The translations under genes were made by a program, and so were the position numbers. The notes under the pieces are model-generated. The model was not told where the DNA came from and searched no databases. It worked only from the letters and a program-made list of their open reading frames with translations. Shown in pieces: positions 22,638-35,715 of a stretch of 64,000 nt of DNA. Within the stretch, counting starts at the first letter, position 1, and each line of letters opens with the position of its first letter. The DNA is from Dioscorea cayenensis subsp. rotundata (taxonomy: Eukaryota; Streptophyta; Magnoliopsida; Dioscoreales; Dioscoreaceae), in NCBI RefSeq assembly GCF_009730915.1, contig NC_052478.1, forward strand, positions 21,804,387 to 21,868,386, written 5' to 3'.

Positions 22638-24518
22638 TCAAGCATAATCTTTTTTGTTTTCTTGGAGGGAAATGACAGTTTCAAAAGCACCAACCAAAGC
22701 CTTCACTTTGCTCTTCCTTGTTTCCACAAGTTTACTTGCTGTTTCTTCAATCACATGATTGAACAATCCCTGTTTATCTTTCTTTTCCTGCTGTTCTTGA
22801 TGCCTCAGCACAACTCTTGAAGCTTCACCAATTCTTCCATTTGATTCTCCAACTCTACCCAATTCACTTCTTTTTCTCATCAAAATTCTCCTCTGTGATG
22901 ATACAATGCCATTTTGGTGCTCACCTGCTGCTCTTGGTCGAAAACGAAGCCGCTTCGGAGCTGTGTTTTCAGCCTGTGGGACTACGACTTTTCCTTGTCG
23001 GAAACTCAGCTTGTGAGGTGTTGCCTCCTGCATTTTAGCATTCACATTTCTTCTTTGTACTGGTTTGAGTTCAGTCTTCTTCCGGGGACCTATTACTGTC
23101 TTGATCAACATACCTTCTTTGTCTTTCTTCTTTTGTGGAGAATGATTTGATAGTGTAGACAATGATCTCAATTTCCTTGTTTGCGTATACTGCTCATTGT
23201 TTTCCGATTCCTTCTTTCCAGTCTTCATTGTTGATCCAAGTCTTGAATTTTTCGTAATGTTCCGCAGTTTTACACTTGGAATACTAGTAAGAGACAGTGA
23301 CCTCAACACTCTTTTTTCGCCCGACAGTGACCTCAACACTCTTTTTGAACCGGTCTTTGACAATGTATTCACTGACTTTGAAATCTGAGGAGTTCTTAGC
23401 TTCAATTGGGTTCTGTTTGATGTATCTGTCTTCTTTGAAGGAGATGAAGTTATCGGCTTGAGAATTCTGGCTAAACCGGATGAAGTGCTCTTTGACAATG
23501 TATTTGTCGATTTTGAAATTGGTGGAGTTCTTAGCTTCAATTGGGTTCTGTTTGATGTATCAGTCTTCTTTGACGTTGATGAAGTAATCGGTTTGAGAGT
23601 TCTACGCACGCCAGATAAAGTGCTGTCTTGCTTGATTTTTGAAGAAGTCTTCTGCTTAATGATGCTTGTAGACTTGACAGATTCATCAGTTTCCTTCTGC
23701 TTGATACCTTTATTATTAACAGATTCATTACTCTTTGACCGCGCTACTTCTCTTCTCAAATCACTTGCATTCGAAGTTCTCGCCTTAATCTGTTTGCTTC
23801 CAGGAACTTTCTCCTTGCTAGAAGCCATGGCCTTCTTAATGGATGCCAATTTATTTGGTTTGATACTTTCAGGTTCGACGTATTCCTCTTGTGATTTCTT
23901 CAAAATTCCATTTTCACTTTCCACAATGCATTTCTCCATGAAGATTACTTCTCCGGGGAATTCTCTGTCGTCGTTGGCAGGTGAATTCTCACTGGATGCA
24001 TTGCTACTAGCCAGACCAGGCGGGATTTCGAGCTCGATAATAGTAGGTTCTTCGATGAACTCTTCGGTTCGGTTGCTGCTCACTATAAGCTCATCAGTCA
24101 CAATGCTCTTCTCAACAATCAAATCACTCATTTCATCAGCAGATGAGATTCCATTTGGAGGAGATAACACTGTATTTTCCATCGAATTCATCAGTTCCTC
24201 GGCTTTTTCCTTCTGAATTACTTTCTTCTTTCTATTACCAGAAGTTGGGATTTTCTCTTCATGACGCTTATCATCCAAAACCTCATTAGAGACGAATAAT
24301 CTCCGGCGGAAGGGGCGTCTTTCCTTGACTTGAAAAGTATGATTCCTGCCATACTTACAGAAGTCATGACAGGATCCAGTCGACGGTTTAAGATAATTAG
24401 GAATACGCTTTTTGTAAATGCTTGCTTTTCCTGATGAATTTCGCCTTTCCTCTCCTTTACTTTCAAATAAATCAGGCGGTATCGGCACAATTACTGTCTC
24501 CGATACTTCTTGTGTCAT
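22638..24518 (-). CDS. Plant calmodulin-binding-domain protein
   Basis: Single uninterrupted frame of 626 residues. The C-terminal 45 residues (GLFNHVIEETASKLVETR ... KVKALVGAFETVISLQ) match the plant-specific calmodulin-binding domain found at the C-terminus of a family of large basic proteins. An N-terminal conserved block (IPPDLFE, PNYLKPSTGSCHDFCKY) is also typical. Between them the protein is low-complexity, Ser/Lys/Thr-rich and probably disordered. A 45-residue tandem repeat (two copies around KPITSS...SKKTDTSNRTQ) and a 10-residue repeat (KRVLRSLSGE/KRVLRSLSL) are visible. Family members bind calmodulin in a Ca2+-dependent way; some relatives associate with microtubules or immune signalling, but no specific role can be given here. 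Confidence 0.85.
   Translation of the reverse strand: MTQEVSETVIVPIPPDLFESKGEERRNSSGKASIYKKRIPNYLKPSTGSCHDFCKYGRNHTFQVKERRPFRRRLFVSNEVLDDKRHEEKIPTSGNRKKKVIQKEKAEELMNSMENTVLSPPNGISSADEMSDLIVEKSIVTDELIVSSNRTEEFIEEPTIIELEIPPGLASSNASSENSPANDDREFPGEVIFMEKCIVESENGILKKSQEEYVEPESIKPNKLASIKKAMASSKEKVPGSKQIKARTSNASDLRREVARSKSNESVNNKGIKQKETDESVKSTSIIKQKTSSKIKQDSTLSGVRRTLKPITSSTSKKTDTSNRTQLKLRTPPISKSTNTLSKSTSSGLARILKPITSSPSKKTDTSNRTQLKLRTPQISKSVNTLSKTGSKRVLRSLSGEKRVLRSLSLTSIPSVKLRNITKNSRLGSTMKTGKKESENNEQYTQTRKLRSLSTLSNHSPQKKKDKEGMLIKTVIGPRKKTELKPVQRRNVNAKMQEATPHKLSFRQGKVVVPQAENTAPKRLRFRPRAAGEHQNGIVSSQRRILMRKRSELGRVGESNGRIGEASRVVLRHQEQQEKKDKQGLFNHVIEETASKLVETRKSKVKALVGAFETVISLQENKKDYA
23293..23610 (-). 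repeat. Coding tandem repeats (30 bp and 135 bp)
   Basis: 'gacagtgacctcaacactct' occurs at 23293 and 23323, a 30-bp period (10 codons). A 135-bp period (45 codons) is marked by 'ggagttcttagcttcaattg' at 23389 and 23524 and by 'tctttgacaatgtatt' copies near 23355 and 23490. Both periods are multiples of three, so the frame is kept. Confidence 0.85.
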
Positions 24519-25690
24519 CGATACGATACAAGATCAACAATGAGTTCCTTCAGTTAAGTGTTTGAGATTTTTTTTATTCAAAGAATGAGAGTGAAATCCT
24601 GCAAGTAAATAGAAATATTAATTGAAAATAAAAGAAAAAAAGTTCAGATGCTTTAGATTTGATGAAGAGTGTAAATTCAACACAAAAACAAGATACTATG
24701 GTTTATGATTTTGATTGATAAATAGAATAATGAAACAGAACTGAATTAATGATCTAGATTCAATGATTTATTTTTCAACATTGAAACATTAGGAAATCAA
24801 AGAATTTTTTATCCAAATACAAGAAGGAATTAATACTAATCAGGAATCTAAGCATGGATTACTAAAAATTTCAAAATTTTAAAAGGAGGAAAAGTAAAAA
24901 ACAAAAAGAAATCCACAGTTCAATCAAATCCAAAAACAAAAAGACAATCCTTTTATAGATCCAATTGAATTACTTATAAATGAACTATAATAACTTAAAC
25001 TAAGAAAAAAAAAAGAAGAAGAAAAATCATGAAAACCAAATACATAAAAAGGAAAAAGAAAAATCAATACTAAATCAAATACACCATCCAAAATTCATTC
25101 TAAAAACTATTAATAGTTTCTAAAAGAAGTAGAAGTCTATATATATATATATATATATATAAACTAAAGAAGAAAAAAAACATCTAATGGTAACAAAATG
25201 AAACTAAAAAGAAAAAGAAAAAAAAAAAAAGCATAGCTCTGCCCCTGATCATCAATAAGATCAAAAGAATCTATATATAATTTACACAAACCCCAAATCA
25301 CCAGAAACTGAGAAAGAGGAAATATGAATACATGAAAACAAACAACAAGAACAAGACCAAAAAAGGGATTGAAATCAAACAAGAGAATCAAAATCATCCC
25401 AATAAATTCCAATGAATTTCAACCTCATAAACAATCAAACAACCAAAATACAAACCCCCAAAAAGTAAAAACAAAAAAACAAAAAACCAATAAAGCTCCC
25501 ACCTTTCAACAAATCCCTCAATCAGAAGAAGAAGCTAAGAGAAAGAACATGTTATAGAGCTAGAGATAAGAGTTTCATTGAAGGTATATACATACAACTT
25601 TAGAGACATTCGAAGCAACAATGGCGTTCAATGCATTGCGCTGCAGAGACGATGAAGCCAAGCATTCCAACTCTTCTGTTCATCTTTATA
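24519..25690 (-). other. 5' leader and promoter of the calmodulin-binding-domain gene
   Basis: AT-rich, A-rich sequence on the plus strand, intron-like on the minus strand, between the ATG at 24518 and a GC-richer block at about 25600-25680 that looks like an untranslated first exon with core promoter (minus strand). A (TA)n run lies at about 25137-25162. No protein is supported. Confidence 0.4.
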
Positions 25691-28371
25691 TATATATATA
25701 TATAATTATTATAAATAATTATAAATAATTATTATATATATATATTATAATTTTTTAAATATATAATGAAGTTGGTACAGTCAGCCATTAGAAAATTTAA
25801 AAAATTAAAAAAAATCATTATATATAATTTTTTTTAAAGATTTTTAAAATATGGAAAATGGGAAATTTATTTTTTTATGAAGTTGGTACAATTAGTGGAT
25901 AAAAAAATAATATTAATAAAATTATTTTGAATATATAATTATTGATGGATGATGTATTTTTATGATGTTTTAACAGACTTTACCAAAGTGATCAGTTTCA
26001 ATTATTCTTTTTGTCTGTGATTAAAATATATTTTTTTAAAATTTTATTGGATTTTATGAAACTATTCTAACTATGAACTCAACAACCACTTAAAATTAAT
26101 AGATGAAAATGAAGACTTGTTTAATTTTTATGGAAATTTAACAATAATGGTATTAAAATGGGTCATTATTAAATTTTTAATAAAAACTTGAATGCATAAA
26201 AATGAAAATTTTAAATAGTTTTTTTCTAGTAATGATAAATGGTATTGATTGTAAGCATGAGGAGTTGCTTTATTAATGGGATTGCTTTTTTTTTTTTATT
26301 CTCTAAAGTTTATTATTAAATTATATGAAAATATATTCCAATTGTGAGATTAAGTGCATCATTAGCCACTTTTAATTTAATTAATTATCATTAAAGTATT
26401 TGGTCTAATTGCTTTTGATCTAATGATGTTGATCTGAGACTCCAAAATCTTTTGCAAACACTGAAAAGCATAATCTTGGTTACAACACCATATATAATTT
26501 TTATATATATATATATATATATGATATTCCTAAAATACCCCTAGACACAATAATTCCAATTCTTTTCTTATATTGAAGGAAGGCTTTCTTTTTGTCATTA
26601 TGTAATATATATATAATCTCAAGTGGTGTGCTAATGTGACCTTGCAAATAATAATAATAATTCTTATTATTATATTATTATTTGCTTATGACCTTCTATG
26701 GTTAAAAATAACTCAACTTCTTAAAAAAAAAATTTACCATTATTCTGAAGGTTGGTTTAGTACTTTACAAACTAACTTTTAATTATTTAATCAGAGGGTT
26801 ATATTATTATATAAACAAAATGTAAAGCTCAATAAGAACATAAAAGCAAATATAATTATTACAGGTACAAAATAGTAATCACCCCACTTTTGTAAGTTCA
26901 AGCAACCCCAAAAAAAACCCTTAAAAAACAAATACAATAAATATATAAATATTTTTTTTAAAAAAAAGGAGAAAGTAACATATTTACTTAATATTAACAA
27001 AAAAACATAAATTCACAAAGGCCTCTAGTCAAATATATTTTTTACAAGGACATAATAAGAATTACTCATTTTGTGAGGTCATACAAGCCCAAAAAACCCT
27101 AAGATTAACATATTATGGACATAAATATTCCAAAAGGTTAATTAAACAACAAAAATTTGAATTACTAATGTACTCCGACAAATAGTTTCGAGTTCAAATT
27201 TATATATATATATATATATATATATAAGCACCTCACTAGAAAAATATATATTCCCAAATATCTTATGACAGACTAATTTAGAACCCCATAGTTGCTAAAT
27301 AAAAAGCACAGGTAGATTAAAAATTAATAATAATGATAATAAAATAAAATAAGATAAAATAAAAATAAAACAAAAGAAGAACAAGGGAGGAAAAAGCAGG
27401 AGATCAATTCTCCCCACAAAGAAAGAGCCAAAAATTAATGGCAAAGAAGGAAGGTTCCACTCAAATCAAAGAAGTTCATGAAGTCCATGTATGCAATAAT
27501 ACAAGCAAGTTAAGTGGGTCCTTCAAACCCTAAATGAGGTTGAAATTTCAGCCAAAAAAAATTGGTGGAGAGAGTGACCCACCAACCAAATAATTTCTGT
27601 CCATTTCTGCAACAATAATCAAAATTGCTCTGTTTTCTTCTTCCTCTTCATCTTCTTCCATGTGATCAACTTTTCATTTGTCTTTCATTCAATCAATAAG
27701 TAAACACAATAATAACAATAATAATAATCATAATTTCTGCACGCATATATGAGACAAATTAATACACCGTACATTTTCTTTTTCAAGTAACATGTCCTCC
27801 ACAACAGATCTAATAATCTGTACCATGTTTAACACAAAATAAATACAACGATAATTTGTTCTTCTATAGAACAAAATCATTGATGACAGATTACCAATAC
27901 ACGGATGAGAAAACATAAAAGGAATCATTTCGTATTTTGATCGCACTGTTAGAATGGAGTTCAAGAAATGTTATCTCAAGTCAACAAATTATAGTACTAT
28001 GAAAGAAATTGCTCACAATGACAAATTACCAATACAAAAACTAATAACTGATGTTTACAACAAGATAAATGAGGGGATTAAAGCTCAAGTAAATGAAAGT
28101 CTTATATATAAATGTAAACAAAGTTTGGTACTGAAAGCTATAAATAATGACAGCACATGATTTGAGAGTATGTCCTGATCAGAGTTCTCATGAGGAAAGC
28201 ATATAACATAAATAAAAAGTTCAAATAATTAGATTGAAAGTATAAAGAAGAAGAAGTCTGCGCTGATAAAAACTTTGAAGATGGAGGCTCATTTTCACCT
28301 GGGTTTTCAATTGTCCACTGGTTTTGTCGGCAAACAGAGACTAAAAGAGTGGTACTAACAATACGTAACTG
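25691..28371. other. AT-rich intergenic spacer left of gap 2
   Basis: Very AT-rich, with (TA)n runs at about 25685-25705, 26505-26522 and 27198-27226. Two diverged copies of one block (about 26862-26930 and 27042-27110) lie about 180 bp apart. A possible 31-codon ORF is at 27438-27533 (+). Near the gap (28230-28371) the composition on the minus strand is more exon-like, but no family could be recognised. Confidence 0.5.
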
Positions 28372-29371
28372 NNNNNNNNNNNNNNNNNNNNNNNNNNNNN
28401 NNNNNNNNNNNNNNNNNNNNNNNNNNNNNNNNNNNNNNNNNNNNNNNNNNNNNNNNNNNNNNNNNNNNNNNNNNNNNNNNNNNNNNNNNNNNNNNNNNNN
28501 NNNNNNNNNNNNNNNNNNNNNNNNNNNNNNNNNNNNNNNNNNNNNNNNNNNNNNNNNNNNNNNNNNNNNNNNNNNNNNNNNNNNNNNNNNNNNNNNNNNN
28601 NNNNNNNNNNNNNNNNNNNNNNNNNNNNNNNNNNNNNNNNNNNNNNNNNNNNNNNNNNNNNNNNNNNNNNNNNNNNNNNNNNNNNNNNNNNNNNNNNNNN
28701 NNNNNNNNNNNNNNNNNNNNNNNNNNNNNNNNNNNNNNNNNNNNNNNNNNNNNNNNNNNNNNNNNNNNNNNNNNNNNNNNNNNNNNNNNNNNNNNNNNNN
28801 NNNNNNNNNNNNNNNNNNNNNNNNNNNNNNNNNNNNNNNNNNNNNNNNNNNNNNNNNNNNNNNNNNNNNNNNNNNNNNNNNNNNNNNNNNNNNNNNNNNN
28901 NNNNNNNNNNNNNNNNNNNNNNNNNNNNNNNNNNNNNNNNNNNNNNNNNNNNNNNNNNNNNNNNNNNNNNNNNNNNNNNNNNNNNNNNNNNNNNNNNNNN
29001 NNNNNNNNNNNNNNNNNNNNNNNNNNNNNNNNNNNNNNNNNNNNNNNNNNNNNNNNNNNNNNNNNNNNNNNNNNNNNNNNNNNNNNNNNNNNNNNNNNNN
29101 NNNNNNNNNNNNNNNNNNNNNNNNNNNNNNNNNNNNNNNNNNNNNNNNNNNNNNNNNNNNNNNNNNNNNNNNNNNNNNNNNNNNNNNNNNNNNNNNNNNN
29201 NNNNNNNNNNNNNNNNNNNNNNNNNNNNNNNNNNNNNNNNNNNNNNNNNNNNNNNNNNNNNNNNNNNNNNNNNNNNNNNNNNNNNNNNNNNNNNNNNNNN
29301 NNNNNNNNNNNNNNNNNNNNNNNNNNNNNNNNNNNNNNNNNNNNNNNNNNNNNNNNNNNNNNNNNNNNNNN
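28372..29371. other. Assembly gap 2 (1000 N)
   Basis: Exactly 1000 N, nominal size. It lies beyond the 3' end of the GDPD gene. Confidence 0.99.
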
Positions 29372-29607
29372 ACGGTTGTAACCTAGTAATGAACACCATA
29401 AATTTACACTCCTGAAGTAAGAGTGGTAAAAGACATTAATTTATTTGATAAAAAACCAACAATTCAAGAGACTAAAAAATAATCTAACCTTTAATGAGTT
29501 CAGCCAATCATCAAGGCCTTGCAATTTAATAATACTCGTTTTTATATGCTGGATTAACATTGGACAAATAGCAACTGAAAAACTTAAAAAAAAAAGAAAG
29601 ACCATTA

Positions 29608-32600
29608 TCATACTTTATCTTGAGATAAGATCAAGAGTGCAATTTTATGCAACAATGCACTAGAATTTTTGTCATCTTTACCAGGTACTGGAGTTGTCCA
29701 TTCCTGATACTGATGAAGACTTCCTGTGAAATCTGTGAACAATCCATCAACTCCAACTGTCTTTACCCAATAATCAAACTCTGCATATGCATCCTCATGA
29801 AAGTCGAAGTGCAGGAACATGTTTTCGTTCCTGAATGTGTATGGGTGCACCTGCAATGCCCATTTCGTGTCAAACGATAAGAAATTGAAACAAAACGAAT
29901 TATCGGTGATTAATGTTTACCTGTAAGTTATGAGCATGCGCTCTCGCAACAAGATCAGTGGCCACTGACAGATAATTGTTATGTGTGGGAACAATGGTAT
30001 CTTTCCATGGACCGATGCCGATCACATACTCTTTTATGAATTCAAGATAACTGTCTGAAGTTATTTCCCAATATGACTGCAAGACGACCGATTGAAATAT
30101 CACCACCGATACTATGCAACAAGGAGGAATTGATATAACAATCATTCCGTACCTGATTTGTATCTTGGGTCGGTATTGTGACATCGTCAATTAAGAAGAT
30201 TTTAGGTGAATCCGTCAACTTGGAGGCATGAATAAGAGAAGTAGGAGCAAAGGATTGTATAAAAACCGGCTGCTTCAGCCAATTATCTGACATGTATGCA
30301 CCTTTGTACCCATACTTCAAAAGAGTTTCGACAAACTTGTCTTCGAACTTTTTCCCATCAGCCCATTTGACCTGTAAGAATAAACAAACGGAACCCTCTG
30401 CTTAGTAATCATCAATGTAATGTGTACAGTTAAGGCTATACAATCAACGGAAACAGGCATGTTGAAATGATGATGATAATGTTATTAACTAGAAACCATT
30501 CATGAAGTATGCAGAAAAGGTTATTAAAATAGTGTATCATTATTCTTATTTTTAGAAGAACTGAATAAGAGATAGTTGATTTACTTTTATCCAGTAAAAG
30601 TCACTTACATGTTCATTGATATGAACTGGATTTTTAATCTCCGGGTAAATTCCAACAATTCTGTTTGCATCTAATGCAATTGCAATGAATTCCTCAAACG
30701 TGATGATTGAGAACTTCCCTGTATGGTATCATCAACAAGAGAGATGGGTCAGGCATTGTGGTCTGTCAGTGAAAAATATGAATTTAGTCTGAGTGAATAA
30801 CCACAAAAAGGATATTATGGCCTTAGGCATTGTTTTCAATCTTAAATATGAAGCAATTTGATTGAATATCTACCTTTCTTCTCATAATTTTTTAAAAGAA
30901 AAAAGTAATTTGTACAAGATAGATCCTAGGAAACTTTTTGATTCATGCATGTTATGCCTTTTCACATTAAGCCAAATGTTCTATAATAAAAGATATGCCG
31001 CAAGGAGGCCTATCTACATACATACTTTGATTTTCTGAAAAAAATAAATAATAATCTTGCATGCTTAGTTGACAGTAAAAAATAGTATTGCTTGAAAAGA
31101 AAAGCCAGATTTTGCACTTACCAAGGGAAAAGATCTAGTGTGTAAACTAAAGAATTAAAGATAGTGGCATACAAGATCATGTTGCTAACAAATTTTTCCA
31201 GAGCATGCGATAGTGCATTAAGGTATTTGAATCGATTCACAATTAGAGATAATGAATTTGTTCAGAGTGCAACTAACCATTGTACTGTTGATCTCGAAAC
31301 TTGTATCGTTGCTTGACCCTTAGAGATTTAAGTTCTGCAAGTGTAAAATCCACTGCAAGGACAAAAAAAGAGGAAACAATTTAATTGATACAAGAGGCAA
31401 GTACATATCATTATGCTCTCCCTTCATTTCCCAGTTAAGTGGTAAATCACAATTTGAATTTCATTAGATCTTATTAAAAAGGACGGTGATCCAACGCAAG
31501 CAAAAATTTGAATGGTCTTCAAAAAACTTGCATAGCAGGACATCGCGAATATCTGATGCTTGCAATTGCAAAAGCATATAACGGCAGGGAAATAATGAAT
31601 CCTAACATTTACCAAAATCAGAATAATGGTTCCAAATAAAAAAAAAAATTGAAAATAGTGCTAGAAGTTGCAAATAGTTGGACAAGAAGAAACCAAAAGA
31701 CTGGATAAACTACATCAGCTATTAATTTGCACAAGGGAAAAAAGGAAAGATTTAACTATGTACAGGAGAAAAATAGAGATTTTGTATCTGGTGAAAGCTT
31801 ACCAACAAAAAATCCAGTAACATTGGACCCTTGTACCTCATATGTTCTTTTTCGATGTGCAAAGTCCTTGTGCTTAGCTATATCAGTTGTATCATCAAGG
31901 GTGACATCATGGAAACATATCAATGCGCCATCTTTGCTGGCAAGAATATCGGTTTCTATAAAATCAGCTCCTTCTTCAATTGCCCTCTACAACAACATAA
32001 AAAGTGATGTGCTATTTAATCTGCTAATGCCAAAAGGAAAAATTGAATAGCAAGGAAATGTGTTTAAGTATGTTTTTTAGATAGAAGCAAACTAAGCAAT
32101 CTTATCATAGAAATCATATTTTAGTAAATTTTTTGTAAACTTCCTGTTAAGTGTAAATGTTTTATTTGTCATTTTCTGAATCAGCTCCTATTGTAAAGGG
32201 AAATATAGAAATCGAACCACCGCTTCTAATTTGTACTAAATTGGAACCAACACAAGTAGAATTTTAGATATGTGATCGATCTATTAAAGTCTAAAGAAAA
32301 AAAATTCCAAATCACTTCAGCTTAATAATTACCTTTAGAATGAAATTTCCAAGATCAACAAGTAATGCCAATTGAAAGTACTAACAAAAGTAATGATAAG
32401 ATACAGATGAAGATGCTGTGTAATTTAGAGGAATACATTTTCTAACTTCAATCAGAAAATATCTCACCACTAATAATATATGCAGAACAAACAAACAACA
32501 AAAGATAAGAACAAAAAATAGAATCAGTTTGGCACATTGCTGACCATATATGCAAAAGATGTTTCTTCAGGAATCTCTCCATTTGATCCCCGATGAGCAA

Positions 32601-33651
32601 TATTATACGGTCGAAATGTCTGTAAAGGCTGCTTGTATTTATTTTCAATCTTACTTGGAAGTGGGTATAATGATCTCCCAGTGGTTCCTTCTAAAAATAA
32701 TAGAAGAAGAAACGGAACAAAACCTGCAACCAATATATACTAGCATCAGTCTTCTCTTGCCCTAACATATATTTATACATGTGTATATACAGACAAAACA
32801 CAGTTGTATCCATTTGAATATAAAACCTAAAACATCTAATGATGATGAGAATATATACATATCAGTTTAAGAAATGAACATAGGTAAGCTTCAAGTTTGA
32901 CAGCTTGTGTCCAGTAAGGGCAATGCGTTAGATAAACAACAAATTCTACACTGAACTTGTGTTATGGCTCCTTATTTGCCACCAATCTCAACAGCAACAC
33001 ACATTTGCTATGCACATCAGATCATACATTTAATGCTTGCTCTGATCCATCACAAACAGAACTCACATTGAGAATAAATGTTTGAGAAAACACATCTAAC
33101 CTTTTAACATAAAAAAAAAAGGACTAGCAAGGTAACTTAAGCACAAAAAATAAGGGAATAAATTTCATAGCTCATAAATCACTTTGACGCAAAATTTGAG
33201 CTTTTAATCTACAAAAATTCCAGGTTTCTTTCATTGTGGATCAAATTCCTTGAATCAAACTCCTTGAAAAAAACACATCTTTTTTATCCAAAACATACCA
33301 AAAACATCAAAGCTATATTTAGATTAAGAAAAATAAAAGAAAAGCAAAAAAAAATCTCCTTTCTTTTCCTTTATTCACCCTCAATCCAAACACTTCTCAT
33401 GATTATCCAAAAAATATATATATATATATATATTAAACTAAAATCGAAAAAATACAACTCATAATCCAACACCAACACAAAACCACCACAAAATGGAACA
33501 AGAAAACATCCAAATAACCCGAATTCCCCCAAAACAGAAAAATAACCCATAGATCAACAATCGCGAAGAAAGGATCGAATACCAATCAAGAAAGAGAGAG
33601 AGAGAGAGAGAGAGAGAAGTGATGGAGTTGGTGTTCACCGAGAGAAGCCAT
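29608..33651 (-). CDS. Secreted glycerophosphodiester phosphodiesterase (GDPD5/6-like)
   Basis: Minus-strand exons 33651-33639, 32723-32545, 31986-31803, 31352-31278, 30718-30609, 30371-30153, 30076-29921 and 29850-29608 join in phase and encode 392 residues. Residues 1 to about 21 (MASLGFVPFLLLLFLEGTTG) look like a signal peptide. Catalytic motifs of the PLC-like TIM barrel are present: HRGSNGEIPEET with His48-Arg49, the FIETD pair Glu75/Asp77, and CFHD with His90. YPEIKNP, PTQDTNQ, AHAHNLQV and DGLFTDF follow in family order. The enzyme hydrolyses glycerophosphodiesters to glycerol-3-phosphate and an alcohol, which in plants supports phosphate scavenging from lipids. The first coding exon has only 13 bases. 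The last exon could also splice at 29682, but the read-through tail matches the family, so I kept it. Confidence 0.92.
33593..33617. repeat. (GA)n microsatellite next to the GDPD start
   Basis: An uninterrupted GA run of about 12 units lies about 20 bp inside the first intron of the GDPD gene, whose 13-base first coding exon ends at 33639; on the sense strand it reads CT. Confidence 0.85.
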
Positions 33652-35678
33652 GACCTCGATCTCGGTTCTCCCTTTCGCTTCTGTTTCTGGTGGAATGAAC
33701 TGTGAAGTGTTGTTATACTCGTTTTAAATACTTAGCACAAAACTAGGAATAGATTATAGTGTGTCACTGTGTGATATCAATATGGAATATTCTCTAAAGT
33801 TATAACTTATTAAAAATTCCAATTTTTTTTTTTCTTTTAATCCTTGTTCAAAGTCTCTCCTCAATTATTTTCTTATTCTTGTTTTATTTATTTATTTATA
33901 TTAATAAAGTGATAATAATTCTTGCTCAGGGAGTAGATGCTCCTTCTTTTTGTTTAAGTAGAGCATGAAATGCCAGAATAGTGTCTTCTGCCTATCTAAT
34001 CTTCTCCTCTCTCTCTCTTTTATTATTATGCTCATTTTATGTATTTTTCTGTTGTATTTTGTATCTCCTCATTTCTGGTAAGAGGTTTTTCTTTCTGTAC
34101 TGTCATTCCTTTATTTTTCAATAAATATGTGGTTTATCTATATTTACCCAAAAAAAAATTCATATTAAATAATAAATGAACAAATTATTACAAGACATTT
34201 AAATAAGGAGGAGTAATATTGAACTGGTATTAAGTTATTCCAGAATAAACTATTCTTGAAATATACATGGATTTTGATTGGTCGCTTTATTTTTAATTTA
34301 CTATTAATTTATTTTGATGGCGTAGTTTAATATATTTTTTTTAAAAAAAAAGATAGGGAACATGATCCGGTTTAATTGGTAATTGTAATTTAAGTTTCAT
34401 TATCGATTTAAAAGATGAGTATATAAGTTAGGTTTGACTAGTAGATGGTTAATAAATGCAAAAGTCTTCTCACGTTGACGTAACGAGTAAACCAAAATTA
34501 TTCTCTGTAATCTGTATTATTAGTTCATAAATTAGTCATTGAGAGAAGTAGACAAGTCAATGATCAACAAAGATGGGCTACTTTATCTATATTTATTATT
34601 ATTCTTCTATGTACTAACATATGCACTTTCAACATACCAAGTTAAACGATACAAACTACAAGATTTTGTACTCATATTATTTATATATATATACTATATA
34701 TATATATATTATACATTTTCATAAGGATATATATAAGGCTGCGTATCCTTATGAAAATGTATATATATATATTTATAAATGTTGATGTAGCTCCTTGGAT
34801 TGATTGAAATCCAATGGTCTGCAAACTTTGATAAATAGTATCACTATGTTTATAAATAATAACACAATGAGTCACGTAAGATTTTAAATGACAGACATGA
34901 TAACTAGTATTATTATGTGTTTGATTTACAAATAGAGTGTGAGTACAGTATAAATTATGGAATCGGTATAGCACAACTTTCAAATTTTTTTGTACTGCCA
35001 AAAATACGGTACAAAAATTTTATCAAAGTATATGACAACTTAATGACAAAATTGTCTTATTTAAAAATAAAAATTACACTACTATATTAAAAATGTGATA
35101 TGATCATTTTATTTATTTCATATTATTTATTTATTTATTTAAAAATTTATTTATTAATCTATTTATCTATCTATTTGTTTATTTTTTAGAATTAAAATTT
35201 TAATGGAAATTTGTTTGTTGATTGAATGTTTTTAAAATTATATTGTGTTTAGATTTAAACTTATTTAATTGATTTTTTAAATTGTTGCTATGTTATTTGT
35301 CCTTATAGAATTTGATTAGATTTTTATAAAATATTATTATAATTTTTTATTATAAAAAATATAGAATAGTGAAAAAATATTATTGTAATTTTACTATTTT
35401 GTGTTCATAAGTAAATCAAACACAATACTGTATTGTCCAATAAAAATCAAATATAAAACATCACTAGTACTGTACTTTAACTATTTATATTGTATTGTTT
35501 ATGCTGTACTCAAATCAAATGTTTTGATTTGAGCTATTAATGATTGTAACAGTAACTGAATAGATCTGAACGGTAGACCTACAGAAATCTAAACTAAAAA
35601 AAAACACAGAACAATCTATCCATTACTGTCTCTCCACAATGGGACAAAATTCCCACCAACGTCAGCAGACTCCTTTTT

Positions 35679-35715
<37 letters not shown>

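Noticed and set aside
23458-24216. 252-codon plus-strand frame
   Set aside because: It is antisense to the well-supported calmodulin-binding-domain gene and its hydrophobic translation has no recognisable family.
27180-27200. B-box-like 'gagttcaaattt'
   Set aside because: A single degenerate box without A box, tail or flanking duplication.
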